DNA of 64,000 nucleotides, taken from NCBI RefSeq assembly GCF_021026315.1, contig NZ_JAJNCX010000001.1, forward strand, positions 656,631 to 720,630. The letters are read 5' to 3'. Shown in pieces: positions 1 through 7,490 of the stretch (its first letter is position 1; each line of letters starts with the position of its first letter). The stretch is from Rhizobium sp. C4. Lineage in GTDB: Bacteria > Pseudomonadota > Alphaproteobacteria > Rhizobiales > Rhizobiaceae. Both the position numbers and the translations under genes were made by a program. The notes below the pieces were generated by a model, which had not been told where the DNA came from, did no database searches, and saw only the letters and a list, made by a program, of their open reading frames with translations.

Positions 1-845
1 TGCTCGGCGCAGTCGCCCATCGCATAGACATCCGGATCGGACGTGCGGCCAAATTCATCGACGGCAATGCCGTTGCCGCAGGCGATGCCGGCCGCGCGGG
101 CAAGGCCGTCTTCGGCATAGGCGCCGATCCCCGCAATGACGAGGTCGACATCCAGGTGGCGACCGTCGGACAACTCCGCGCCGGTCACCCTGCCCGCTAC
201 ACCCGAAAGCGCCGTCAGGCCGACGCCCTCCAGCAGGTCGACGCCATGGGCCTGATGGATGTTGCGGAAAATGTCAGCGGTGGCCGGCGACGCGACGCGG
301 GCGAGAATCCGCTCGGCCGCCTCGATGACCGTCACCTCAAGGCCGAGATGGCGGGCAACGGAGGCCGCCTCCAGACCGATATAGCCGCCGCCCACGACGA
401 GCAGCCGCTTGCCGGCTTCCATGTAGGGCCGCAGCCGGTCGGCATCGGCGAAGCAGCGGATGGTGAAGATACCGGCGAGGCCCTGCGTCAGGGAATCAGG
501 CAGGTTGCGCGGGGTGGAGCCGGTCGCAAAGACCAGCTGGCCATAGTCGAGACTTTCGCCATTCGAGAGCGCAAGCGTCTTGGCCGCGCGATCCAGAGAA
601 AGGGCCGTCACACCGGTCAGGACGTCGACGGCGTTCTCCGCATACCATTCGACCGGACGGAACATCAGCCGATCGAGCGACATCTCGCCCAGCAGATATT
701 TCTTCGACAGCGGCGGCCGCTGATAGGGATAGGCATCTTCACGGGAAATGATCGTGACCGGGCGCATGTCATTCAGTGCCCTGAGCTTCGCGGCGCAGGC
801 GAATGCCGCCTGCCCACCACCAACAATCACCAGCCGTTCGGACAC
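1..845 (-). CDS. FAD-dependent NAD(P)H:ferredoxin reductase, C-terminus cut by window edge
   Basis: About 281 codons are present; the frame runs off the left edge, so the C-terminal domain is missing. The N-terminus has a FAD-binding Rossmann motif (LVIVGGGQAAFACA), followed by YQRPPLSKKYL, ATGSTPR, a second dinucleotide-binding motif for NAD(P)H (LVVGGGYIGLEAAS) and the FAD-contacting VYAMGDCAE. This motif order is that of ferredoxin/rubredoxin reductases of about 400 residues, which pass electrons from NAD(P)H to a ferredoxin or Rieske partner. I chose the GTG at 845 because GGAG lies eight bases upstream; an in-frame GTG at 866 is an alternative. A rhodanese gene lies 69 bases upstream on the same strand and may share its transcript. 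The redox partner is not identifiable here. Confidence 0.85.
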   Translation of the reverse strand, partial: MSERLVIVGGGQAAFACAAKLRALNDMRPVTIISREDAYPYQRPPLSKKYLLGEMSLDRLMFRPVEWYAENAVDVLTGVTALSLDRAAKTLALSNGESLDYGQLVFATGSTPRNLPDSLTQGLAGIFTIRCFADADRLRPYMEAGKRLLVVGGGYIGLEAASVARHLGLEVTVIEAAERILARVASPATADIFRNIHQAHGVDLLEGVGLTALSGVAGRVTGAELSDGRHLDVDLVIAGIGAYAEDGLARAAGIACGNGIAVDEFGRTSDPDVYAMGDCAE

Positions 846-914
846 GTCCAATACTCCACGCTTCACCCTGTTGCGGGCGAAACTAGCGGCAGTGCGCGGC
901 GTTGAAAAGCCGTT

Positions 915-1316
915 TCAGTCCGATTCCGTGGCAAATTCAAAGCCCTCGTCCGCCCAGCCGGTCATGCCGCCGATCATGATCTTGACCGGACGGCCGAGCC
1001 GCGCGAGACGAAGTGCTGCACGATCTGCTCCGTTGCAATGCGGGCCGGCGCAATAGACGACGAAGAGCGTGCCTTCCGGCCATTCTCCCATGCGGTTCGC
1101 GGTCATCTTGCCGTGCGGCAGGCTCAATGCGCCCGGCACATGGGACTTGCGATAGAGATCTGGCGAACGGACATCGAGGAGCACGAAGTCGAGCGCGCCA
1201 GCCTGCAGCGAGGCATGGACGTCCCAGCAATCGGCTTCGAACGTGAACTTGGCAGCGAAATGCCGCTCGGCGTCGGCGCTTGCGGCGGCGGGGATTTCGG
1301 CGACTGGGCTCGGCAT
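915..1316 (-). CDS. Single-domain rhodanese-like protein
   Basis: A 133-residue single rhodanese domain. The conserved start of the fold is LLDVRSPDLYRKSHVPGA (about residues 47-64) and the active-site loop carries Cys89 in VVYCAGPHCNG. The C-terminal IGGMTGWADEGF matches the family's closing motif. Rhodaneses carry sulfane sulfur on the loop cysteine. The gene is divergent from the FtrA-type regulator, 74 bases away; that regulator is a plausible controller, but no clear operator was found in the gap. No signal peptide, so presumably cytoplasmic. The sulfur acceptor is unknown. Confidence 0.9.
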   Translation of the reverse strand: MPSPVAEIPAAASADAERHFAAKFTFEADCWDVHASLQAGALDFVLLDVRSPDLYRKSHVPGALSLPHGKMTANRMGEWPEGTLFVVYCAGPHCNGADRAALRLARLGRPVKIMIGGMTGWADEGFEFATESD

Positions 1317-1390
1317 GGCTGGGTTTCCTCATCTGCTTGCATGTTCATCGCCAGACTACCGGGGAGAGGTGCCGCTTGAAATTGGCGTGA

Positions 1391-2386
1391 ATGACAACTA
1401 CCGTCAAAATCATGCCAGATCGTGTTTCACCGCCCCATGGACCCCTCGTCGCCGTGCTCGCCTATGACGGGCTCTGCACCTTCGAATTCGGCGTGGCCTA
1501 CGAGGTATTCGGTCTGCCGCGTCCCGAAATGGGGCCGGGATGGTATCGCTATCAGGTCGTTGGGGTCGAAGACGGTCCCTTGCGCGCTGCAGGCGGATTG
1601 ACGGTGACGGCCGATGGTGGGCTCGGTCATCTTGAGGCTGCGGATATCATTGTGGTTCCCGGCTGGCGGGCTATCGATGCGGGTGTTCCCGAGCCCCTGA
1701 TACAGGCCCTGCAGGCGGCAAACCGGCGCGGGGCGCGCGTCATGTCGCTCTGCTCGGGAATCACCGTGCTGGCGCAGGCGGGACTTCTCAGCGGACTGAA
1801 GGCGACGACGCATTGGCGTTATGCTGACTCGATTGCGGCGCGCTTTCCGGACATCGCGCTCGATCCGTCGGTGCTTTATGTCGACAATGGCACGGTTCTG
1901 ACGGCGGCCGGCAGTGCGGCGGGGATCGATCTCTGCCTGCATGTCGTGCGCCGCGACTTCGGCACGGAGGCGGCCAACAGCGTGGCGCGGCGGCTGGTCG
2001 TGCCGCCACATCGCGAGGGCGGGCAGGCGCAGTTCATTCCAGGGCCCGTGGCACGCGACCACGAGAAGGAACGCTTGAGCCCCCTCTTCGACTGGATGCG
2101 AAAGAACATCGCGAACGACCTGCCGCTGACGATGCTGGCCGAGCGCGCGGGCATGAGCCTGCGAAGCTTCCAGCGCCGCTTCGAGGAGGCAACCGGCGTT
2201 TCGCCCGGCGAGTGGATCGCCATGACGCGGCTGCGTGAAGCACAACGGCTGCTGGAAACGGAGGCGCGGAGCGATCTGGAAGAGGTTGCCCGGCTTGCGG
2301 GCTATGGCAGCGCTGCCAATCTCCGCCATCACTTCCGCACCCGGCTCGGCGTCAGCCCTGCAGCCTACAGGCGGCAGTTCGGCTGA
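1391..2386 (+). CDS. ftrA: GlxA/FtrA-type transcriptional regulator (DJ-1/PfpI domain plus AraC helix-turn-helix)
   Basis: 331 residues. Residues ~18-190 form a DJ-1/PfpI-like ligand or sensor domain with the nucleophile-elbow sequence SLCSGITVLAQAG (Cys121). Residues ~222-331 are an AraC-type DNA-binding domain with two helix-turn-helices (LAERAGMSLRSFQRRF and ARLAGYGSAANLRHHF). This two-domain layout and length match FtrA/GlxA regulators. The gene is divergent from a rhodanese, a pairing that suggests control of sulfur or cyanide/aldehyde stress genes, but the effector cannot be read from the sequence. The symbol rests on architecture only. Confidence 0.8.
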   Translation: MTTTVKIMPDRVSPPHGPLVAVLAYDGLCTFEFGVAYEVFGLPRPEMGPGWYRYQVVGVEDGPLRAAGGLTVTADGGLGHLEAADIIVVPGWRAIDAGVPEPLIQALQAANRRGARVMSLCSGITVLAQAGLLSGLKATTHWRYADSIAARFPDIALDPSVLYVDNGTVLTAAGSAAGIDLCLHVVRRDFGTEAANSVARRLVVPPHREGGQAQFIPGPVARDHEKERLSPLFDWMRKNIANDLPLTMLAERAGMSLRSFQRRFEEATGVSPGEWIAMTRLREAQRLLETEARSDLEEVARLAGYGSAANLRHHFRTRLGVSPAAYRRQFG

Positions 2387-2512
2387 CTTTGCGACTACAG
2401 GGCGCTCCCAAATCTGGAAACGTCTAAAACTTGACGGAACGCATTAAGCTTCCGGCGACAGGTGTTCAGCTATTGTGAGAACCAGGTTAAACAGTCGTCA
2501 TGGAGGCCAGAC

Positions 2513-2869
2513 ATGGGCCTGCATTTTATCGGGACTGAACCGCACCGGCCGGGAGCCGAGTTCGACTACGAACGATTTCCGGTCAACCTGCCGACGCGGC
2601 TCATTATGATCGGCCATCACTTCAAGTCCAGCGAAGCGCTGTGCCTGATGATGGATGTGTCGGTGAGCGGCGCCAAGCTGAAGGTCGAACCCGACCTGAT
2701 GGTGCCGAGCCATTTCTTCATCATCATCAACGGCCTTCACGACGAGATCGGCTGCACGCTGGTCAAGCGGACGCTGGAGACCGTGTCGCTGAAGTTCAAC
2801 ATGCTGCTGGCGGATGATTTCATCGATCTGATCCTGCGCCGCAGCGCCGAGTTCGAGGCCAGCAACTGA
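2513..2869 (+). CDS. PilZ-domain protein with degenerate c-di-GMP arginine motif
   Basis: 118 residues, starting at the ATG preceded by GGAGG; a longer in-frame extension from 2462 lacks such a site. The protein is a lone PilZ-like barrel. The DxSxxG motif is present (DVSVSG), but where the RxxxR motif should be it reads NLPTR, so the first arginine is replaced by Asn. PilZ proteins bind cyclic di-GMP and alter motility or polysaccharide output. The neighbouring gene encodes a paralogue of the same length with an intact RxxxR. Loss of the arginine suggests weak or no c-di-GMP binding, or a different partner. Confidence 0.75.
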   Translation: MGLHFIGTEPHRPGAEFDYERFPVNLPTRLIMIGHHFKSSEALCLMMDVSVSGAKLKVEPDLMVPSHFFIIINGLHDEIGCTLVKRTLETVSLKFNMLLADDFIDLILRRSAEFEASN

Positions 2870-2972
2870 GCCGTCAAATGTTTGGGCGATCGCTCAAGTC
2901 TTAACGATTTCCTTCAATCGAATGGAAGGGATCTGCGCCAGAGTGGGGGCAACCGAAAGACAGGCCCCCACG

Positions 2973-3329
2973 ATGCTCGACAAATCCACCTACATGTCCG
3001 ACGTCCAATCCGGCGTCTATGATCGGGCATTCGAGCATTACAAGGTCAGGCAGAACGCCCGGATCATCACGATCGGTCGCGGGCTGACCGGGCTCTATGA
3101 GCGGCAGGCAAAGGTGGTGGACATTTCGATCGCCGGGGCCGGTCTGGAACTCAGCCATTGCATCGGCCTGCCCAAGCACTACTACCTGATGATCGAGGGC
3201 TTTCCCAACCGCATCGGCTGTGCGGAGATCTATCGCAAGGACCGTAAGGTGGGCGTCAAGTTCATCGCCCAGATCGACGAACACCTTATTCACAAGATGA
3301 TCCGCGCCGATTATTTCAAGGGCAAGTAG
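2973..3329 (+). CDS. PilZ-domain protein with canonical c-di-GMP motifs
   Basis: 118 residues from the ATG at 2973, a start chosen because it gives exactly the length of the upstream paralogue; the ribosome-binding site is weak and ATG 2922 or 2994 are possible. The protein shows both PilZ signatures: RQNAR (RxxxR) and DISIAG (DxSxxG). It shares with its neighbour the spacing of the motifs and a downstream IGC element, so the two look like a tandem duplication. It is expected to bind cyclic di-GMP through the arginines. The target process is not evident, since no motility or polysaccharide gene is adjacent. Confidence 0.75.
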   Translation: MLDKSTYMSDVQSGVYDRAFEHYKVRQNARIITIGRGLTGLYERQAKVVDISIAGAGLELSHCIGLPKHYYLMIEGFPNRIGCAEIYRKDRKVGVKFIAQIDEHLIHKMIRADYFKGK

Positions 3330-3392
3330 CCCTTGCCGACATGGCTTTTCTCCCTATTGTAGCGCGACGCCTTCAGGGAGCTTCTTTATCGC

Positions 3393-4505
3393 ATGTCCAG
3401 TTTCGGCCGCTTCACGCCACTCATCCAGTCACTGCCCACCACCATTCCCTTCATCGGTCCCGAGGCGATCGAACGCAGCCGCGGACTGAAGGTGAAGGCA
3501 CGCATCGGCGCGAACGAAAACGGCTTCGGCCCCTCGCCCAAAGCGATCATCGCGATGGAACAGGCCGCGCGCGAGACGTGGCAATATGCCGATCCGGAAA
3601 ACTACGATCTGCGCGTTGCGCTGGCCGCGCATCTCGGCATCACGGCCAACAACATCAATGTCGGCGGCGGGATCGACGAACTGCTGGGCCTCATCGTCCG
3701 CATGATCGTTCTGCCGGATACGCCGGTCGTCACTTCGCTCGGCGGCTATCCGACCTTCAATTTCCAGGTCGCCGGCTTCGGCGGGCGGCTGGTGACGGTG
3801 CCCTACAAGGACGACCAGGAGGATCTGGGCGGGCTGCTCGATGCCGTCAAGCGCGAGAACGCGCCGCTCGTCTATGTGGCCAATCCCGACAATCCGATGG
3901 GCAGCTGGCACAAGGCGGAGGACATCGTCGCATTCGCCAAGGCGCTGCCGGAAACCACGCTTCTCATCCTGGACGAGGCCTATGGCGAAACGGCCCCCGC
4001 CGGCGTGATCCCGTCGATCGCAAGCCTCATCGACCTGCCGAACGTCATCCGCACCCGCACATTCTCCAAGGCCTATGGCATGGCGGGCTCGCGCGTCGGC
4101 TATGCGATCTCGACGCCGGAGAATGCCAACGCGTTCGACAAGATCCGCAACCATTTCGGCATGAACCGGATTGCCATTGCGGCGGCGCTCGCGGCTCTGG
4201 ACGATCACGCCTATCTCGAAGAGACGCTCGCCCGCATCAAGGCGGCCCGTGAACGCATCGCCGACATTGCCCGCGCCAACCAGCTGTCGCCGCTGCCGTC
4301 GGCCACGAATTTCGTCGCCATCGACACCGGCCGCGACGGGCCGTATTCCCGCGCCATCGTCGATGGACTGATGGAAGAAGGCGTGTTCATCCGCCTGCCG
4401 GGCGTGGCGCCGCTCAACCGCTGCATCCGCGTCAGCGTCGGGCCGGAAGCCGATCTCGCCCTCTTCGAGGAGGCGCTGCCGAAGGTGTTGAGGCGGCTCG
4501 GCTAA
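3393..4505 (+). CDS. Class-II PLP-dependent aminotransferase, HisC-like
   Basis: 370 residues with the fold-type I aminotransferase signatures: NENGFGPSP near residue 41, NPDNPMG at ~164-170, DEAYGE at ~194, and the PLP Schiff-base lysine Lys226 in TRTFSKAYGMAGSRVGY, followed by Arg234. Length and motif order match histidinol-phosphate aminotransferases and their relatives acting on aromatic amino acids. No other his gene is nearby, so the role could be a second, broader-specificity enzyme rather than histidine synthesis. A GC-rich hairpin follows the stop codon. Confidence 0.85.
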   Translation: MSSFGRFTPLIQSLPTTIPFIGPEAIERSRGLKVKARIGANENGFGPSPKAIIAMEQAARETWQYADPENYDLRVALAAHLGITANNINVGGGIDELLGLIVRMIVLPDTPVVTSLGGYPTFNFQVAGFGGRLVTVPYKDDQEDLGGLLDAVKRENAPLVYVANPDNPMGSWHKAEDIVAFAKALPETTLLILDEAYGETAPAGVIPSIASLIDLPNVIRTRTFSKAYGMAGSRVGYAISTPENANAFDKIRNHFGMNRIAIAAALAALDDHAYLEETLARIKAARERIADIARANQLSPLPSATNFVAIDTGRDGPYSRAIVDGLMEEGVFIRLPGVAPLNRCIRVSVGPEADLALFEEALPKVLRRLG

Positions 4506-4514
4506 GGGCTTCAT

Positions 4515-4535
4515 GGCGGGCTCAAAAGGCCCGCC
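4515..4535 (+). terminator. Hairpin after the aminotransferase gene
   Basis: GGCGGGC, a seven-base loop and GCCCGCC form a perfect 7-bp stem ten bases after the stop codon. It is followed by GTTAACCTT rather than a long T-tract, so it is a weak intrinsic terminator at best. Confidence 0.45.
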
Positions 4536-4536
4536 G

Positions 4537-4553
4537 TTAACCTTCGGTTTACC
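4537..4553 (+). promoter_or_regulatory. Possible CtrA-type box upstream of the L,D-transpeptidase
   Basis: TTAACC-TTCGG-TTTACC matches the direct-repeat CtrA pattern TTAACC-N5-TTAACC with one mismatch and lies about 58 bases before the transpeptidase start. A single near-match in AT-richer intergenic DNA can occur by chance; no binding data are available. Confidence 0.3.
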
Positions 4554-4610
4554 ATAATTAAGGTAATTCTGCGGCATCGAATCCCCTCACTTCCCCCCGA
4601 AGGAACCTTC

Positions 4611-5228
4611 ATGCCGATTACCCGTCGCAGCCTTCTCCTCGGCCTTTCTGCAGCTCTTGCCGGCTGCACCACGCAATATTCGCAGCAGGCTGCGAATTAT
4701 GGTCCGAAGCCGCAGGAAGAGCATCCGCTGCCGGGCATGCCGCTCGACAAGATCAAGCCGGAACTGCGCCGCACGGAAGTCGACTATCCCTCGAGCGAGA
4801 AGCCCGGCACGGTGATCGTCGATACGCCGGCCCGCCGGCTCTACTACATCCTCGGCAACAACAAGGCGATCCGCTACGCCGTCAGCGTCGGCCGCGAAGG
4901 CCTGCAGCTGCGCGGCAACGCCTATGTGGGCCGCAAGGCCGAATGGCCGAGCTGGACACCGACCGCCAACATGATCAAGCGCGATCCGGGCAAATATGCC
5001 AAGCTTGCGGGCGGCATGACGGGCGGCCCGAACAATCCGCTCGGCGCCCGCGCGCTCTATCTCTATCGCGGCGGCAACGACCTGCATTTCCGCATCCACG
5101 GCACGAACCAGCCGGAATCGATCGGTTACGCCATGTCGTCCGGCTGCATCCGCATGCTGAACTATGACGTCATCGACCTTTACGACCGCGTCCCGACCGG
5201 TACGAAGGTCATCGTTTTGCAGGCTTGA
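4611..5228 (+). CDS. L,D-transpeptidase (YkuD domain), predicted lipoprotein
   Basis: 205 residues. The N-terminus has TRRSLLLGLSAALAGC, a signal peptide with a twin-arginine-like start and a lipobox ending at Cys19. The YkuD domain spans ~65-205 with the catalytic pattern HGTNQPESIGYAMSSGCIRM: His163, Cys179, Arg181. Such enzymes form 3-3 cross-links in peptidoglycan or attach outer-membrane proteins, a major cross-linking route in rhizobia. The last 36 coding bases are duplicated at 6482-6517, beyond an inserted segment; the downstream copy would read on to QEG-stop, whereas the present gene ends QA-stop. The C-terminus therefore appears to have been rebuilt by the insertion. Confidence 0.9.
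   Translation: MPITRRSLLLGLSAALAGCTTQYSQQAANYGPKPQEEHPLPGMPLDKIKPELRRTEVDYPSSEKPGTVIVDTPARRLYYILGNNKAIRYAVSVGREGLQLRGNAYVGRKAEWPSWTPTANMIKRDPGKYAKLAGGMTGGPNNPLGARALYLYRGGNDLHFRIHGTNQPESIGYAMSSGCIRMLNYDVIDLYDRVPTGTKVIVLQA
5188..5223 (+). repeat. Left direct repeat (att-like), inside the L,D-transpeptidase 3' end
   Basis: 36-bp copy ending ...CGTTTTGCAGG; encodes VPTGTKVIVLQ in frame and pairs with 6482-6517 (34/36 identical). Confidence 0.8.
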
Positions 5229-5308
5229 ATTAACCCTCTTGCGTCGATGCCGCTCCAGAACTGCACCGCTTAACGTTATGTTTAGGTGCCACAGTCAAAA
5301 CACAATTA

Positions 5309-6478
5309 ATGAGTGTATCTGTGGCGCTAGGCATGACGGGCAAATTTACGAACAGACTGCAGGCTGTCATTCTCTATGACGGAGGGAATGACATATCCGC
5401 TTCAGCGATGTTGCGCTCATATTGCGATACAGCACAGAAAATGGGCCAGCCATTCCGGATTGCAAATCCATCAATGATGATGGGGCCGAATGATCTGTCC
5501 GTATTGGTGAGTTACTCACCACATCAGGCCGATATGTCCAAGTTTGGAAATGCTTTGAAGTCCGTGTGGAACTTTGAGCTATCCCACCAATTGGAAGCGC
5601 GCGTGCAGCGACATCGTAGCCACATGGTGATCGATGTTTTCCACGGTTTGCACGGCATCGTATCCGACAAACCCGAGATAGCTGAATTTCTGACCAAGAT
5701 AAATGTGGGGAAGCCCGGTCATTCGCTGCGCGACTTCCAACAACGCGCAGGGCTTCTCGCTCAAATTGCCACACATTTCCAACATCTTCATCCCGGAAGC
5801 GCCATCCACTGGACGCAGAGTGATTCACTTCACGAGGCTGGAAAATTTTCAACGATATTGGCCGATGGACAGCTTCTTCCCCTTACCGTGCAACCACTTA
5901 TTTGTCGCGCGACGGGTACGCCCAAACACCGCGATGACTCAATTGCGGTGCTGACAAGAGGTGCCGCAGATTACGTTGGACGAGAAATCTTTGTTCCGCC
6001 CGCGCCGATTCCTTGGTTAGAACGCTACTTTGCTGCTCTTGCCTTCGTTGACGTTGCGAACCTGCAGAACGGCTACATTATTCCACACGAAAGCATGTTT
6101 TCGATAGCGGATGGAGAATTTTCTTATCTCGTTCAGCACCTCGACGGAGGCGTCTCCGCAGCGCCAACCGTTGCGCCGGTTTACAGTCTTGAACTCATCT
6201 TCCACAAAAAATATGGATATGTGAACCCGCGTAACAAAAACGTTGATATTGCCGCCGCCACGTTGGGGGATGCGGTAGATCGGACAGATAGAAGTCAGGC
6301 AGAAAAGGAAGAATTTCCAGCAACGCAGGTGAAGCCGGAAAAGAGCTTGACTCGAAATGACGGAAAGCTGGAAGCCCGTTCCTCAAGCAACCACGAGCCC
6401 ACAAGACAAAAACCAAGCTCAGTCCACCGCAATGTCGTTCCGTTCGGTCGTCGCACAACGCTCGAGAAAAAAGACTAA
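5309..6478 (+). CDS. Protein of unknown function, sole gene of the inserted segment
   Basis: 389 residues; I do not recognise the family with confidence. No signal peptide or membrane segment is seen. The first ~300 residues look globular, with features such as RHRSHMVIDVFHG, SAIHWTQSDSLHEAGKF and LLPLTVQPLICRATG. The last ~90 residues are rich in Lys, Glu, Ser, Thr and Arg and are probably disordered. A weak resemblance to DUF4261-type proteins (His-rich strand, then a W-x2-S motif) was considered and cannot be confirmed. ATG 5309 has no obvious ribosome-binding site; ATG 5333 is an alternative. Lower GC and codon use unlike the neighbours, plus the flanking direct repeats, indicate horizontal acquisition. 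The stop lies three bases before the right repeat. Confidence 0.75.
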   Translation: MSVSVALGMTGKFTNRLQAVILYDGGNDISASAMLRSYCDTAQKMGQPFRIANPSMMMGPNDLSVLVSYSPHQADMSKFGNALKSVWNFELSHQLEARVQRHRSHMVIDVFHGLHGIVSDKPEIAEFLTKINVGKPGHSLRDFQQRAGLLAQIATHFQHLHPGSAIHWTQSDSLHEAGKFSTILADGQLLPLTVQPLICRATGTPKHRDDSIAVLTRGAADYVGREIFVPPAPIPWLERYFAALAFVDVANLQNGYIIPHESMFSIADGEFSYLVQHLDGGVSAAPTVAPVYSLELIFHKKYGYVNPRNKNVDIAAATLGDAVDRTDRSQAEKEEFPATQVKPEKSLTRNDGKLEARSSSNHEPTRQKPSSVHRNVVPFGRRTTLEKKD

Positions 6479-6481
6479 TAA

Positions 6482-6517
6482 GCGTGCCGACCGGCACGAA
6501 GGTCATCGTTTTGCAGG
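6482..6517 (+). repeat. Right direct repeat (att-like), displaced 3' end of the L,D-transpeptidase
   Basis: 36-bp copy matching 5188-5223 at 34 positions. It continues in frame to GAAGGC-TAA (Glu-Gly-stop), so it probably preserves the pre-insertion gene end. Confidence 0.8.
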
Positions 6518-6533
6518 AAGGCTAACCACCGTT

Positions 6534-7412
6534 TCAGGCTGAGGGCGCAGTCTTGACCGGGGCGCGCCCTCCCCGCTGACCGAGCAGGATGCTGGCAAAG
6601 ATCAGCGCCATGCCGGCCCATTGGTAGGGCGTCAGCATTTCGTTGCGGAAGATCAGGCCGAGCGTGACGGCGGCAACGGGGCTCAGGAAGGCCAGTTGCG
6701 AGACGCGGTTGGGATCGAGCTTCGCGATCCCGCGGAACCAGAGCGCATAGGTCAGCCCCGCGCCGATGAAGCTCAGATAGGCGACCGCCGCGAGATTGGT
6801 CGCATTCAGCGCCAGCAGATCATGGACATGCAGGAAGACGACTGGCAGCAGAAGAATGCCGCCGGCGCTCAATTGCCATGCGGTGAAGGTGAGCAGCGGA
6901 ACCGGCGGCTGCCAGCGGCGCGTCAGCACGGTGCCGAAGGCCATGGAGAGAGCGCCGAAGAGGCCAGCCGCGACACCGACCGGATCGAGTGCGGCTCCCG
7001 GCTTGAGAATCAGGATCGCCACGCCGAGAGCGCCGCCCAGGGCTGCGAGCACGGAGACGGTGCGGATCGGCGTGCCGACCAGCGCGCGGGCGAGGAAGAC
7101 GATGATGAAGGGCTGGACCGCCCCGACGGTCGCCGCCACGCCGCCCGGCAGGCGATAGGCCGTCACGAAGAGCATCCACCAGAAGAATGAGAAGTTGAGC
7201 GCGCCGAGGATGAAGGCCCGGAGCCACCAGATGCCTGTCGGCAATTGCCGCGTCAGCGCCAGCAGCAGGATGCCGGCCGGCAGTGCCCGCAGCGCCGAGA
7301 CGAGGAGCGGATCGAGCCCCGGCAGGAAGGTTGTCGTGACGATATAGGTGCTGCCCCAGATGAGAGGTGCTAGCGCGGTCAGCAGGATATCGGAAAGGGC
7401 GACGGCGGGCAT
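6534..7412 (-). CDS. EamA/DMT-family exporter
   Basis: 292 residues with about ten hydrophobic segments in the two-fold EamA repeat: PLIWGSTYIVT opens the first repeat and the second begins around FGALSMAFGTVLTRRW. Family members export amino acids or other metabolites through the inner membrane. The start at 7412 is chosen because GGAGG lies five bases upstream; a start at 7424 would place the initiator inside an operator palindrome. The gene is divergent from a MarR regulator, and two operator-like palindromes lie in the intergenic region. The substrate is unknown. Confidence 0.85.
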   Translation of the reverse strand: MPAVALSDILLTALAPLIWGSTYIVTTTFLPGLDPLLVSALRALPAGILLLALTRQLPTGIWWLRAFILGALNFSFFWWMLFVTAYRLPGGVAATVGAVQPFIIVFLARALVGTPIRTVSVLAALGGALGVAILILKPGAALDPVGVAAGLFGALSMAFGTVLTRRWQPPVPLLTFTAWQLSAGGILLLPVVFLHVHDLLALNATNLAAVAYLSFIGAGLTYALWFRGIAKLDPNRVSQLAFLSPVAAVTLGLIFRNEMLTPYQWAGMALIFASILLGQRGGRAPVKTAPSA

Positions 7413-7422
7413 GGGAGCCTCC

Positions 7423-7446
7423 ATTTATCTTGACCTCAAGATAAAT
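7423..7446. promoter_or_regulatory. MarR-type operator palindrome 1
   Basis: A 24-bp inverted repeat centred at 7434/7435 with core TTATCTTGACCTCAAGATAA (11 of 12 arm positions pair). It sits just upstream of the EamA ribosome-binding site, so binding would block the exporter's transcription. Confidence 0.75.
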
Positions 7447-7448
7447 GG

Positions 7449-7472
7449 ATAAATCTTGACGTCAAGATAAAT
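7449..7472. promoter_or_regulatory. MarR-type operator palindrome 2
   Basis: A second copy centred at 7460/7461, core TCTTGACGTCAAGA, 26 bp from the first centre and 18 bases before the MarR start. Paired palindromes between a MarR gene and its divergent target are the usual autoregulatory arrangement. Confidence 0.75.
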
Positions 7473-7490
7473 TCATGGTGACGTTTTGCC

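Larger units (their letters stand above)
5188..6517. mobile_element. Putative 1.3-kb integrative insert bounded by a 36-bp direct repeat of the target gene's 3' end
   Basis: Bases 5188-5223 (end of the L,D-transpeptidase) and 6482-6517 agree at 34 of 36 positions, in direct orientation and exactly 1294 bases apart. Both mismatches are at third codon positions and are silent. The right copy reads in frame as VPTGTKVIVLQEG-stop, which looks like the displaced original end of the gene. Between the repeats is a visibly AT-richer segment holding one 389-codon gene and no integrase or transposase. This geometry is typical of site-specific integration into the 3' end of a gene, where the element carries a copy that restores the frame. 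Confidence 0.7.

Noticed and set aside
5309..6478. Assignment of the cargo protein to DUF4261
   Set aside because: Only a loose resemblance of a His-rich strand and a W-x2-S motif; not enough to name it without a profile search.
5188..6517. Simple transposon insertion with a target duplication
   Set aside because: No terminal inverted repeats or transposase, and a 36-bp duplication with silent differences is too long and too diverged for a typical target-site duplication.
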